This document shows, one piece after another, positions 42,367 to 51,870 of a stretch of 51,938 nt of DNA. Origin of the DNA: Lachnospiraceae bacterium (GTDB lineage: Bacteria; Bacillota; Clostridia; Lachnospirales; Lachnospiraceae); assembly GCA_014804755.1 (NCBI GenBank), contig JAAUZE010000009.1, positions 1 through 51,938 of the forward strand. The letters are read 5' to 3'. A program made the position numbers and the translations under genes. Under the pieces are notes generated by a model, which saw only the letters and a list, made by a program, of their open reading frames with translations, was not told the origin of the DNA and ran no database searches. The stretch's first letter is position 1. The number at the start of each line of letters is the position of its first letter.

Positions 42367-43023
42367 CTATGCATCTTCCCGTTGGGCGGGAATCTGCTCC
42401 TTACCGCTCACTGCGCCGATCTCCTGTATCAGGCGCGCAAGCGGCAGACCGACCACATTATAATAATCTCCCTCTATCCGGCTCACATATGCCGCAAAGT
42501 ATCCCTGTATGCCGTAAGCGCCCGCCTTGTCAAGTGGTTCACCCGTGCGCACATATTCTTTGATCTGCCCGTGCGTCATCGGCACAAACGTAACTTCCGT
42601 ACGCTCAAAAAAGCAATTCTGCCCATGCGGAGTTAACAGTGTGACCCCGGTATAAACCTGATGCGTCCTCCCCTGCAGGCGTGTGAGCATCTGCACGGCA
42701 TCGTCCGCATCCTTCGGCTTTCCCAAAACCACGCCGTGGGTGGCAACGACCGTGTCGGCGGCAATGATAAGATACGGTTTTTCGCTCTCGGCCCGATATC
42801 GCGCGAGTACCTCACGCGCCTTTGCCTCAGAAAGCTCCATGACGATCTGCTCCGGTGCAGTCTGCGTCATGACTTCCTCGCCGTCACTTGTCATCACCCG
42901 AAACGCAATGCCGATCTGCGTCAAAAGTTCCCTGCGCCTCGGTGACGCCGATGCCAATATGATCTCGTACTGTCTGTTAATATCTCCGATTTCCACTGTT
43001 TTATCCTGCTCTTTCTTTACCAC
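42367..43023 (-). CDS. maf: Maf-type nucleoside triphosphate pyrophosphatase
   Basis: 218 aa. The N-terminal IILASASPRRRELL motif and later AADTVV, GKPKDADDAVQML and GAYGIQG are all standard. Maf proteins remove modified or non-canonical nucleotides (dTTP/UTP-type pyrophosphatase) and affect septum formation when overexpressed. A GTG start with a weak ribosome site is used. It lies 65 bp after ppk. Confidence 0.94.
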   Translation of the reverse strand: MVKKEQDKTVEIGDINRQYEIILASASPRRRELLTQIGIAFRVMTSDGEEVMTQTAPEQIVMELSEAKAREVLARYRAESEKPYLIIAADTVVATHGVVLGKPKDADDAVQMLTRLQGRTHQVYTGVTLLTPHGQNCFFERTEVTFVPMTHGQIKEYVRTGEPLDKAGAYGIQGYFAAYVSRIEGDYYNVVGLPLARLIQEIGAVSGKEQIPAQREDA

Positions 43024-43088
43024 GCAATATCGCTGTCTCTCACATGGTCTCCGCTGTCAGCCCTCTGCTCCGCCGCTTCCGGCTGCGC

Positions 43089-45242
43089 TTACGCTTCGGA
43101 AATATGGGTCTCCGGAATAAAGACCCGCTCATTCGCTATGATATCTTTCTGCTTCGCCGCTTCCTTCGCTTCCTTGCAAAATGCATCCTGACAACTGTAT
43201 GCTTCCCTGCCGCGGCGGTCCGTTTTCACATAACTGCCGTCGCTCTGGCAGATATGCGCCTTAACATTGTCTTTTAGCTGCGCCTGCAAAATATGAAGTG
43301 CCTGCGCCTTCAATTCCTCATCCTCGATCGGGAACAGGATCTCCACCCGCCGCTCCAGATTCCTCGGCATCCAGTCCGCACTTCCCATATAAATCTCCGG
43401 GTTTCCGTCATTCTCAAAATAGAAGATCCGCGCGTGCTCCAAAAAATTACCGACAATGGAACGCACATGAATATGCTCGCTGACACCGGGAATCCCTACT
43501 TTTAAGCAGCAAATACCGCGCACGATCATTTCGATCGTCACCCCGGCGGCGGAAGCTTCATACAGCGCCGCGATCACATCCCGGTCGCAAAGAGAATTGA
43601 TCTTGGCAATGATATGCGCCTTGTTCCCGTTCCTTGCATGCTCCGTCTCCCTGCGGATCAGATACAGAAAACGCTGTTTTAACCATAACGGCGCAAGCGC
43701 AAGCTTATTCCATGAAAGCGGCTCTGAATAGCCGGAAAGCATATTGAATACCGCCGTCGCATCCTCCCCGATCTCCTCGTTGCAGGTGAGCAGACCCGTG
43801 TCTGTATAAATCTTTGCCGTCGCGTCATTATAATTGCCCGTACCGAGATGCACGTAACGGCGGATGCCATCTTCCTCCCGTCTGACAACAAGTGTTATCT
43901 TACTGTGCGTTTTCAGCCCGACCAATCCGTAAATCACGTGGCACCCCGCTTTTTCCAGCTTTTTCGCCCACACAATATTATGTTCTTCATCAAAGCGCGC
44001 TTTTAATTCCACGAGCACTGAAACCTGTTTGCCATTGTCCGCCGCCTGCGCCAATGCCGCAATGATCGGTGAATTGCCGCTGACACGGTAAAGCGTCTGC
44101 TTGATCGCAAGCACGTCCGGATCTTTCGCTGCCGTTTTGATGAAGTCAACCACCGGCATGAACGACTGGTATGGATGATGCAGCAGAATGTCCCCCCTTT
44201 TGATCTGTTCAAATATATCCGCATCGGGCGGCAGCTTCGGATGAGGCTGCGGGCAGTATTCCTCCCGCTTGAGCTGATCAAAGCCTTCCAGCCCGTACAT
44301 TTTCATTAAAAAAGTAAGATCTAACGGCCCGTTGATCTCATAAATATCCTCCGCGCTGATCGCAAGCTCCCGCTTGATCACCTTAAGAAGCCGCTCGTCC
44401 ATTCCCTCCTCGACCTCTAATCGGATTGCCTGCCCCCACTGACGCTTCTTTAACTGTTTTTCGATCTCCTTTAATAGGTCCTCCGCCTCGTCCTCTTCAA
44501 TCGTCAGGTCAGCATTTCTCATGATCCGAAAGGGGTGTGCACAAACAATATCATAATTTAAAAAAAGTTTGCTGATATTTCTTTCAATGACCTCTTCCAA
44601 TAAGATGACACTTGTGACCCCGTTTTCTGCTGGCAGCGATACGATCCGCGGCAGGACGCTCGGCACCTGCACCGTGGCAAATTCCGTCTCTTCCTCCGTT
44701 CCCTTTTTCAGTAAAAGCGCACCGAGATTCAGCGATTTATTGCGGATGAGCGGAAACGGCCGCGACGAATCCACCGCCATCGGCGTGAGCACAGGGTAAA
44801 CATTGTCCTCAAAGTAACGATCCAAATATTCGCCTTCTTTTTTTGTCAGCTCCTCATGATGCTCGATCACGCGCAGCCCGTTCGCCTTCAGCTGCGGCAC
44901 AAGCGCACTCTTGTAAACGGCATACTGCTCCTTCACGAGCTCATGTGCCTCCGCCTCCAGCAGCGTAAGCTGCTGCTTCGGCGTAAGCCCCGCAATATCC
45001 GTTTTTTTGTAGCCGGCATTTACCATATCTTTTAAGGACGCGACACGGATCATAAAAAACTCATCCAGATTAGACGCGGTAATGCTCAAAAATTTTAACC
45101 GTTCAAACAACGGATTCTGTTTATCCTTCGCCTCCGAAAGAACACGCTTATTGAATAGCAGCCAGCTTAACTCTCTGTTCGTATAATATGCCGGATTTCC
45201 GAAATCAATCGTCTCTGCCAAACGAATCCCCTCTCTTTCCAT
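43089..45242 (-). CDS. ppk1: Polyphosphate kinase 1
   Basis: 717 aa, full length. NRELSWLLFNKRVL opens the N-domain; the catalytic region has KTHSKITLVVRR with the autophosphorylated His, YVHLGTGNYND and GIPGVSEHIHVRSIVGNFLEHARIFYF; GSADWMPRNLERRVE lies near the end. It makes inorganic polyphosphate from ATP. It is flanked by ppx (79 bp upstream) and maf, so synthesis and breakdown of polyphosphate are encoded together. The ATG at 45242 is chosen over an in-frame TTG at 45251. Confidence 0.97.
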   Translation of the reverse strand: MEREGIRLAETIDFGNPAYYTNRELSWLLFNKRVLSEAKDKQNPLFERLKFLSITASNLDEFFMIRVASLKDMVNAGYKKTDIAGLTPKQQLTLLEAEAHELVKEQYAVYKSALVPQLKANGLRVIEHHEELTKKEGEYLDRYFEDNVYPVLTPMAVDSSRPFPLIRNKSLNLGALLLKKGTEEETEFATVQVPSVLPRIVSLPAENGVTSVILLEEVIERNISKLFLNYDIVCAHPFRIMRNADLTIEEDEAEDLLKEIEKQLKKRQWGQAIRLEVEEGMDERLLKVIKRELAISAEDIYEINGPLDLTFLMKMYGLEGFDQLKREEYCPQPHPKLPPDADIFEQIKRGDILLHHPYQSFMPVVDFIKTAAKDPDVLAIKQTLYRVSGNSPIIAALAQAADNGKQVSVLVELKARFDEEHNIVWAKKLEKAGCHVIYGLVGLKTHSKITLVVRREEDGIRRYVHLGTGNYNDATAKIYTDTGLLTCNEEIGEDATAVFNMLSGYSEPLSWNKLALAPLWLKQRFLYLIRRETEHARNGNKAHIIAKINSLCDRDVIAALYEASAAGVTIEMIVRGICCLKVGIPGVSEHIHVRSIVGNFLEHARIFYFENDGNPEIYMGSADWMPRNLERRVEILFPIEDEELKAQALHILQAQLKDNVKAHICQSDGSYVKTDRRGREAYSCQDAFCKEAKEAAKQKDIIANERVFIPETHISEA

Positions 45243-45321
45243 CACTTTCAACTATTTCTTTCCTGTACGGACCATCCGCGAAACGCCTTGTGGCGCAAGC
45301 TGTCAGACTTCTTCTCACGCC

Positions 45322-46863
45322 CTATGCCCGTTTCCGGTGAATGACCGGTCTGACACTGTATACTTCCTCAAAGAAATCGGCGCGGCTTATGAACAAGCCC
45401 TTCTCCAACGTAATGTCCGTCGCCGAATCCACATATAACAGCAGCTCCTGCTCTTTCAACTGTGCACGGATGTTCTTAAATTTCTGCTTATGACTGCGGT
45501 CCAGTCCGTTCGCAACGCGGAGGATCGCTGTCAGCTTTGCGATCACCAAATATACGCTCTGGTCGATATTCTCGTTTTCTGAAAATTCCCCGTACGAAGA
45601 GAATTCCAAGTGATTATACTTCACTACATTTGCCACGATCACCCGCTCCGTATGGGACAAGCCGATGATCTCCGTGGAAAGAATGATACTGTATGAGCAC
45701 TCACTCACATTGTTCAGACTGATATATTTTCCGCAGTCATGCAGACGCGTCGCAATCTGCAATAACAGCCGTTCTCTTTTTCCTAATCCATGAATTTTTT
45801 TCATGCTGTCGTAAATCGTCAGCGCAATGGACTCCAGCGTATCGCTTCTCTTTCTGCTTCCCATGTAACGTTTGCTGATATTTTTAGCGCAGGCAATGAT
45901 GTCCTGTTCAAAATCGTGCGTAAAGGAAATGAGCTTCGTGCGCTCCGCATACTCATAGGCAATCCCGTCACAGAGCGTTACGCCGGGCGCCCAGATCATA
46001 TTCGCCCCGCTGATCTCCATAACCTGCGCCGTGATCACCGCCGAAATATAGAGGAGATTACTGTTTTCCTCGGAAATACCAAGATGCTCGGCAATCTGTC
46101 TGTTCGTATATTGATCTGCCTGCTCCATGAACTTTCCGTATGTTTCCTTGTCAACATAGCCCTGGGCCGGTCCGCCGAGCATTCTTTTTTGCAGCATCAT
46201 GGAAATATAGTCATCCACGACAATGAGGTGCTTGATCGTATTATCCTTCAGATACAGCTTCTTAAATACGGCAAGCTGGTTATCGATCATCTCCCGCAGC
46301 AGCTCATGAACCTGACTCCGCTTGGGATTGAGCTTTTGCAGGCGGTCATTTAAGCGCAGCACGCCGAGACGCATGTTCTGCGTCGTCACAAGCGTATCCT
46401 TTTCAAAAAGAGAAAGCTGGATGGAGCCGCCGCCGATGTCCGCGATCAGCGTGCCCTCCTCTATGATCCGATTAAAATCCTCGCCCTTAGACGCAATCGC
46501 CTTGTAATCAAGGAAACGCTGCTCCGAGTTGCTGAGAATGCTGATCTCTATGCCCGTTCTCTGCTTGATCTGATCCAGTATAATGAGTACATTACTCGCT
46601 TCACGCAAAGCGCTCGTCCCGTATGCTTTGTAGGCGCTGACCTGATATGTCTTCATGATATTCGTAAATTCCCGCAGCACCCTGCACAGCTCATCCATAT
46701 TCTCATAGCTGATCTTGCCCGAAGCATAGCTGTCCGAGCCAAGATCGATCCGATGCCTGATATGGTCGATCTCCCTTAATTTATTCTTTTTGGAAATCTC
46801 GAAAATTTTGATCGCCAGCTCATAGGAGCCGACGTCAATCGCCGCAAACGTTTTGACTGCCAT
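45322..46863 (-). CDS. ppx: Exopolyphosphatase/GppA-type phosphatase with HD domain
   Basis: 513 aa. Actin-like ATPase fold with the phosphate loop AAIDVGSYELAIKI (about 7-20), KAYGTSALREA, and the second loop LIADIGGGSIQLSLF (about 141-155). The C-terminal ~180 residues are an HD-like domain (LLLQIATRLHDCGKYISL, then NHLEFSSYGEF). The family cleaves phosphate from polyphosphate or pppGpp, which ties it to both ppk1 and relA in this window. It is 18 bp after the DUF815 ATPase gene. Confidence 0.93.
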   Translation of the reverse strand: MAVKTFAAIDVGSYELAIKIFEISKKNKLREIDHIRHRIDLGSDSYASGKISYENMDELCRVLREFTNIMKTYQVSAYKAYGTSALREASNVLIILDQIKQRTGIEISILSNSEQRFLDYKAIASKGEDFNRIIEEGTLIADIGGGSIQLSLFEKDTLVTTQNMRLGVLRLNDRLQKLNPKRSQVHELLREMIDNQLAVFKKLYLKDNTIKHLIVVDDYISMMLQKRMLGGPAQGYVDKETYGKFMEQADQYTNRQIAEHLGISEENSNLLYISAVITAQVMEISGANMIWAPGVTLCDGIAYEYAERTKLISFTHDFEQDIIACAKNISKRYMGSRKRSDTLESIALTIYDSMKKIHGLGKRERLLLQIATRLHDCGKYISLNNVSECSYSIILSTEIIGLSHTERVIVANVVKYNHLEFSSYGEFSENENIDQSVYLVIAKLTAILRVANGLDRSHKQKFKNIRAQLKEQELLLYVDSATDITLEKGLFISRADFFEEVYSVRPVIHRKRA

Positions 46864-46881
46864 TACCCTCTCACCTCTTTG

Positions 46882-48171
46882 TCAGGTCATTCCAATGCCC
46901 ATCAGGTTATCAATAAACTGCTGCGCCACACGTCCCGATCTGCCTCCGTGCGCAAGCTCCCACTGATTCGCCTTAAGCAAAAGCTCCTCTTTCGGCATTG
47001 TGATTCCGTTCCGGTCGGCAAGCGCCGACACGATCTGCTCAAACTCCTGTTTATCGGGCGCGCCGAAGTAGATCGTTACGCCGAACCTGGATACGAGCGA
47101 GAGCTTCTCCTGCACCGTGTCATTCGTATGAAGCTCCTCGTCACGCTCCTCCTTGTCACGAAAACTCTCCCTGATCAGATGCCGCCTGTTCGATGTCGCA
47201 TAAATGAGAACATTTTTCGGTCTCTTCTCCAGTCCGCCCTCAATGACCGCCTTGAGATATTTATATTCTACCTCAAATTCCTCAAAGCTTAAGTCATCCA
47301 TATAAATGATAAATTTATAATTCCGGTTTTTGATCTGGGAAATGACATCATTCAGGCATTGGAACTGGTGCTTATACAGTTCAATGATACGAAGTCCCCT
47401 GTCATAATATTGGTTGAGGATACCCTTGATACAGGAAGATTTCCCGGTTCCCGCATCTCCGAACAGCAGGCAGTTGTTCGCGCTTCTTCCCGACACGAAC
47501 GCCTCCGTATTGTCCGTCAGCTTCTTCTTGGCAAGCTCATACCCGATCAGATCGTCCAAATGAACATGTTGAATATTTAATATAGGTTTAATAAACGCGT
47601 GCGAGCCCTGCTCTTCCACGCGGAATGCCTTATGGAGACCAAATCTGCCGACGCCGTATTCCTGATAAAACTGCGTTAAGACCGTTTTGATCTCCTTTGC
47701 CGTCGCACACTCTCCGAGCCACTGTGCAAGCGTACAAATCCGATCTCTGATCCGCGTGTTATACACATGTCCCGCCGTCTCGCTCCGCTCATAATGCTCC
47801 ACCATGGAAAAAGAAGGAATTGAAAGCCTCCGCATCATGGTTCCGAAATCATAGGAGAGAAATTCCCCGATGATCTCCAGATCATGCGCCGCCGCCTCAT
47901 CCAACGTCCCCGTAATGCCGCCTACGATCTCGCATGACTTACTGTACGGATTTTCGTCATTCACGAGAAGATCGGCAAGATAGCAATGCCACACATTCCC
48001 GTAAAAACCGTGCTCTGCGGCGCATGTCAAAAGCCCGCTCACACAGTCTGCAGCAAGCACGGAAAGCTCTCCGCTGTCTCTGTCTTCATACCGGTGTACC
48101 AGCTGTGCCATGGACATAAAAATCGGATCCTGCAATAAACCACGATAAATTAATAACTGCTGTTCTTTCAT
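46882..48171 (-). CDS. DUF815-family AAA+ ATPase
   Basis: 429 aa from the ATG at 48171 (GGAGGA upstream). An N-terminal helical domain of about 190 residues is followed by the ATPase module: Walker A LFGDAGTGKSS (about 235-245), Walker B FIIYMDDLSFEE (about 288), sensor-like LIYATSNRRHLIRESF, and a C-terminal lid (LLLKANQWELAHGGRSGRVAQQFIDNL). DUF815 members are close to DnaA/DnaC-like AAA+ proteins; partner and substrate are unknown. It begins a transcript with ppx and ppk1, 115 bp after pheA. Confidence 0.9.
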   Translation of the reverse strand: MKEQQLLIYRGLLQDPIFMSMAQLVHRYEDRDSGELSVLAADCVSGLLTCAAEHGFYGNVWHCYLADLLVNDENPYSKSCEIVGGITGTLDEAAAHDLEIIGEFLSYDFGTMMRRLSIPSFSMVEHYERSETAGHVYNTRIRDRICTLAQWLGECATAKEIKTVLTQFYQEYGVGRFGLHKAFRVEEQGSHAFIKPILNIQHVHLDDLIGYELAKKKLTDNTEAFVSGRSANNCLLFGDAGTGKSSCIKGILNQYYDRGLRIIELYKHQFQCLNDVISQIKNRNYKFIIYMDDLSFEEFEVEYKYLKAVIEGGLEKRPKNVLIYATSNRRHLIRESFRDKEERDEELHTNDTVQEKLSLVSRFGVTIYFGAPDKQEFEQIVSALADRNGITMPKEELLLKANQWELAHGGRSGRVAQQFIDNLMGIGMT

Positions 48172-48286
48172 TCTAATCCTCCATGCTTTCAACAATCCGC
48201 GAATTTGGGCGTCAGCACAAATTTGCAAAATGAACTAGTTCGTTTTTGAAAAATATTTGATTTTTCAATCTATCTCCCGTCTATGA

Positions 48287-49420
48287 TCAATAATTTCCCA
48301 GTATCTTCATGCTGCGCGCCTCCTCGCGCAGTCCGCGCAATGCATTTTTGACAGCGCTCTGCGAAAGGTTCCCGTCAAAATCAATGAAAAACCGATACTC
48401 CCAGCTCCGTTCCTCGATCGGTCGGCTCTCAATCTTCGTCATATTCAGATTATTATAAATAAAATGCGATAGGATGTGGTAGAGCGAGCCGCTCTTATGC
48501 GGTATCTCCAGACAGATACTGATCTTGTCCGCATCCTTGCGGAATACTTTCTGATTCGTCACGATAATGAAGCGCGTCGAATTGTTTTTGTTGTCGTTGA
48601 CGCCCTGCTCCAATACGTTGAGACCGTAAACCTCCGCCGCATAAGCGCCTGCCAGCGCCGCCTGGCTGACATCGCCCTCATCCGCTACCTTTCTTGCTGC
48701 AAACGCATTGTTTTTCAGGCTGATCTGCTTCCAATTCGGATGCTCCTGTAAATAGCGCGCGCTCTGCATGAGGGACTGCGGATGCGAATACACCGTGCGG
48801 ATGTCGGAAAGCTTCGTACCGGGCAGCGCCATCAGACAATGCTCGATCGGAATGATCTGCTCCCCGACAATGTAATTTTCAAATTCCACCAGCAGATCAT
48901 AGATCTCGCTCACAATGCCCGCCGTCGAGTTCTCAATCGGCAGAACGGCATAGTCCGCGCTTCCCTCCTCGATCGCCGCCATCGCATCACGGAACGTCTC
49001 AACGGAATAGCTGTTGACCCCTTCTCCGAAGAAGCGCTTCGTTGCCGCCTGGGAATAAGAGCCTTCCGCGCCTTGAAAAACAACGCGCGCATGCGCCGTA
49101 TCCAGCTCCTTCACACCGAGAAACGGCAGCCGCCCCGTACTTCCCGCATCTGCAAGCATCTGATACTGGAGCTTGCGGCTCATCGACATGATCTGCTCAA
49201 ACAGCTCCTGCACGCCGTGGCCGGTAAATTCATTGTGTGCCAGCGCGCTGACCTTTTGCAGCTTTTCATCCTCTCTCGCCCGGTCAAATACTTTTTTTCC
49301 GTTTGCGATCTTGTACTCCGCAACCCCTTTACAGACCTCCATACGCTCCTCATACAGCGCCACGATCTGTTCGTCGATCTCGTCAATCCGGTTCCGTAAT
49401 TCTCCTAAATCTTTCTGCAT
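48287..49420 (-). CDS. pheA: Bifunctional chorismate mutase/prephenate dehydratase
   Basis: 377 aa. Residues 1-90 are an AroQ-type chorismate mutase (LRNRIDEIDEQIVALYEERMEVCKGVAEYK), about 108-285 the dehydratase (VVFQGAEGSYSQAATKRFFG, DYAVLPIENSTAG) and about 295-375 an ACT domain with the Phe-binding motifs SGSLYHIL and IESRPI. It performs the last two steps to phenylpyruvate and is likely inhibited by phenylalanine through the ACT domain. GGGGGA precedes the ATG. No attenuator or T-box is visible in the 427-bp upstream gap. Confidence 0.96.
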   Translation of the reverse strand: MQKDLGELRNRIDEIDEQIVALYEERMEVCKGVAEYKIANGKKVFDRAREDEKLQKVSALAHNEFTGHGVQELFEQIMSMSRKLQYQMLADAGSTGRLPFLGVKELDTAHARVVFQGAEGSYSQAATKRFFGEGVNSYSVETFRDAMAAIEEGSADYAVLPIENSTAGIVSEIYDLLVEFENYIVGEQIIPIEHCLMALPGTKLSDIRTVYSHPQSLMQSARYLQEHPNWKQISLKNNAFAARKVADEGDVSQAALAGAYAAEVYGLNVLEQGVNDNKNNSTRFIIVTNQKVFRKDADKISICLEIPHKSGSLYHILSHFIYNNLNMTKIESRPIEERSWEYRFFIDFDGNLSQSAVKNALRGLREEARSMKILGNY

Positions 49421-49620
49421 ACATTATCCCCCATGATGTCGTGAGCGGTATCTTGTGTCTTCTTCGCACTCTTCTTTCTATTTTATACCTAATTATATGG
49501 CAGAACAAGAAGCATTTTCCAAGTAACGGGTTTTTTCGGTATCATTTCCGTTCTACGGCTTCCCTGTTACGATTTTTATGATTTTCCTCTTTTCTATCTG
49601 CTTGAAGTCCGCTATAATAA

Positions 49621-49834
49621 AGTTTGAGAAATAGAATTGATTATGTTTTTTTATACAAAATATACAATCCCATAAGCGGGCGCTATGAGATCGCCGGTAC
49701 TTACATGCGGTATTTTCGTATGTTATGTACCGTTGCGATCGAATTGCAGCGAAAGCGTGCCTGCGTTGGATTGTATATTTTGCGTAGATTAAACATTTAT
49801 TTATGCATTTCGCAAATATCTAAAGTTTGAGAAA
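49621..49834. repeat. Candidate inserted element in the DUF5050 leader
   Basis: A 13-bp direct repeat AAAGTTTGAGAAA stands at 49621-49633 and 49822-49834. Between the copies, CAAAATATACAATCC (49658-49672) and its exact complement (49768-49782) bracket a region with further pairing (GATCGC/GCGATC, CGGTAC/GTACCG). Removing the interval would restore a short leader from the TATAAT at 49613 to the gene. The 427-bp gap 49421-49847 holds no convincing gene. Confidence 0.6.
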
Positions 49835-49856
49835 GTGAGAAAGGTGCGTGCGCTTT

Positions 49857-50882
49857 ATGAAAAAATTACGTCCTGTCCTTGTAATCCTGGTCATTGTCCT
49901 GATTCTCGGTCTCCTGATGGCTCCGAAGTATCTGCTGAAAGAACGGATCGAGACTTATCCGGAAGACACGATCGGCAATACGGCGGGAAATATTAATAAC
50001 GGCGGTTATTTTTGTGAATCGGACGGCGTTGTCTACTTTGCCAATTTTTATGATAACGGTACGCTCTACCGCATGAATCCCGACGAATCCGGAATCGAAA
50101 AGCTCAATAATCAGTCCATCAAATTCTTAAATGCCGCCGGCAGTCATCTGTATTATTTTTTGGCGGATAACCGCAACGGCTCCGACCTCGGCAGCGTCCT
50201 GAAGGCAACCGGTCTCTACCGATCCACCACAAACGGAAAACATATGACCTGCCTGAAACGCGGTACGCTGGATACGATGCTGCTCGTCGGTAATTCCATC
50301 TTTTATCTGTATTACGAGGACACAAAGGAATTCACGATGCGCCGGATCAACACCTTGGGGCAGGACGACCAGTTAGTAACGGATTATATTGCCAACCCCG
50401 CATGCGGAAACGGCACGAATATTTACTTCCACGGCACACAGGACGATCACAATCTCTATCGGCTTGACACATTGACCAACAATATCAGCCGGATTTGGGA
50501 CGGCAGTCTTTGGAATCCTGCCTACTCGGACGGCTGGCTCTACTACATGGATTTATCGCGGCACTACGCGCTTTCGCGTTTGAATCTCTCGACCGGCGCC
50601 ACAGAAACGCTGACGACGGACCGCGTTGACTTTTTCAATGTCTCCGCGGATTATGTGTTTTATCAGACGGTGGACAGCGAAGCGCCTGCCTTAAAACGGA
50701 TCAATAAGGATGGCTCCGGCATGGTAACGCTCGCGGAAGGTGTCTACCGCAACCTCTGTCTGACAAGCCAGTTTTTATATTTCAGGGCTTACGGCGACGA
50801 TACGACCATGTATCACTGTGCGCTCGGCTCCGATTATCCGCAGGAATTTAACGCTGCCAATGATGCGGTTTCCGCAAAATAA
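49857..50882 (+). CDS. DUF5050-type membrane-anchored beta-propeller protein
   Basis: 341 aa from the ATG at 49857; a GTG at 49848 lies only 3 nt from AAAGG and is less likely. One N-terminal membrane anchor (PVLVILVIVLILGLLMAPKYLL) then an extracellular part of repeated blades with the pattern 'xxxIYFxNxxDxxxLYRxNxDGSGxxxL' (for example VVYFANFYDNGTLYRMNPDESG and YVFYQTVDSEAPALKRINKDGSG). This is the DUF5050 repeat, related to the YWTD propeller. Ligand and role are unknown. It is a lone gene converging on folBK. Confidence 0.85.
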   Translation: MKKLRPVLVILVIVLILGLLMAPKYLLKERIETYPEDTIGNTAGNINNGGYFCESDGVVYFANFYDNGTLYRMNPDESGIEKLNNQSIKFLNAAGSHLYYFLADNRNGSDLGSVLKATGLYRSTTNGKHMTCLKRGTLDTMLLVGNSIFYLYYEDTKEFTMRRINTLGQDDQLVTDYIANPACGNGTNIYFHGTQDDHNLYRLDTLTNNISRIWDGSLWNPAYSDGWLYYMDLSRHYALSRLNLSTGATETLTTDRVDFFNVSADYVFYQTVDSEAPALKRINKDGSGMVTLAEGVYRNLCLTSQFLYFRAYGDDTTMYHCALGSDYPQEFNAANDAVSAK

Positions 50883-50940
50883 CCAATCGCATGCAAAGCG
50901 GCATATTCCTCTGCAAATCCGTGTGCATCCGCCGGGGCAC

Positions 50941-50973
50941 TAAGGAAGTGCTGATTTAATCAGCGCTTCCTTA
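50941..50973. terminator. Bidirectional terminator between DUF5050 gene and folBK
   Basis: TAAGGAAGTGCTGATT pairs with AATCAGCGCTTCCTTA with a single G-T wobble. The right arm contains the folBK stop codon (50971-50973). Confidence 0.8.
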
Positions 50974-51792
50974 AGACAAATCCCGAAGCTCTTTAAGCAT
51001 CTGTCGCACCGTCTTTCCTGTCAGCGGGTGCCTGAGACAGGGATTTAACTCTGCAAGCGGCTTCAGCACGAACTCTCTGTTTGCCATATCCGCATGCGGA
51101 ATCGTCAGCTGTTCACTGTCTATGATCTCATTATCATAAAAAAGAATGTCCAGATCCAGCGTGCGCGCGCCCCAGCGCTCTTTTCGCACGCGGCCCGCCT
51201 CCGCCTCTAATTCATGCAGATAATCCATGAGTTCCATCGGTGTGAGCAGTGTCTCAAGCACCGCCGCACCGTTTAGAAAATCCGGCTGGTCAAGCACACC
51301 GTACGGTTTTGTGCTTATCAAAGACGAACTCTTTACGTGGCGTATCTCTTTTGATGCCGAAAGCTTTTGTAATGCGTCCCGCAGATACCCCTCCGAATCT
51401 CCGAGATTCGAGCCGAGTCCGAGATAGACTACATGCCAGCCGCGGCGGATTTTAACGGACACATTCGAAAACGGCAGCGCGATCGGCGCTTCCGGCTTGC
51501 AGATCTCAAGCTCGATCTCCCAAATGAGCGGAAACGTGCGCAGTACCCGCTCCGCCACATACTCTGCCGCACGCTCCAATAAATGAAAGCATTGTTCCCT
51601 CATGGCATGCGCCATCTCCTCACAGACAAGCCCATAGTGTGTGGAATCGGAAAGCTCGTCCGATTTTCCCGCCTTCCTTGTATCCGTATAAAGCACGGCA
51701 TTTAAATAAAAATGCTGTCCGTTCTTGTTTTCTTCAGGAAATACACCGTGGTAGGCGTATACCTCTAACCCCTCAATCCGAATCTCATCCAT
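50971..51792 (-). CDS. folBK: Fused dihydroneopterin aldolase and HPPK (FolB-FolK)
   Basis: 273 aa from the ATG at 51792 (AGGAGAG upstream). Residues 1-118 are FolB (IRIEGLEVYAYHGVFPEE, ERAAEYVAERVL, VSVKIRRG), residues about 120-273 FolK (VVYLGLGSNLGDSEGYL, RWGARTLDLDILFYDN, PHADMANREFVLKPL). The two act in sequence: aldol cleavage of dihydroneopterin, then pyrophosphorylation of the hydroxymethyl product for FolP. Fusion in one chain is known in several Gram-positives. The folP tail lies 78 bp upstream. Confidence 0.95.
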   Translation of the reverse strand: MDEIRIEGLEVYAYHGVFPEENKNGQHFYLNAVLYTDTRKAGKSDELSDSTHYGLVCEEMAHAMREQCFHLLERAAEYVAERVLRTFPLIWEIELEICKPEAPIALPFSNVSVKIRRGWHVVYLGLGSNLGDSEGYLRDALQKLSASKEIRHVKSSSLISTKPYGVLDQPDFLNGAAVLETLLTPMELMDYLHELEAEAGRVRKERWGARTLDLDILFYDNEIIDSEQLTIPHADMANREFVLKPLAELNPCLRHPLTGKTVRQMLKELRDLS

Positions 51793-51870
51793 GATCTGTC
51801 TCTCCTGTATCCTGCCGTTTATCGGCATCCCTCGATATGCCGTATGTTCTGCCTGTGCGCCCACACCCTG

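Noticed and set aside
41504-42463. Long rightward open frame (319 codons) opposite the HAD gene
   Set aside because: Antisense shadow: no ribosome site, no recognisable motif and low-complexity His/Arg-rich translation, while the opposite strand encodes all four HAD motifs.
49421-49620. T-box or phenylalanine attenuator before pheA
   Set aside because: No Phe-rich leader peptide, no T-box core sequence and no leftward terminator/antiterminator pair were found in the upstream sequence.
49624-49830. Rightward 68-codon frame in the DUF5050 leader
   Set aside because: It lies entirely within the inverted-repeat structure, has no ribosome site and no homology that I can see.
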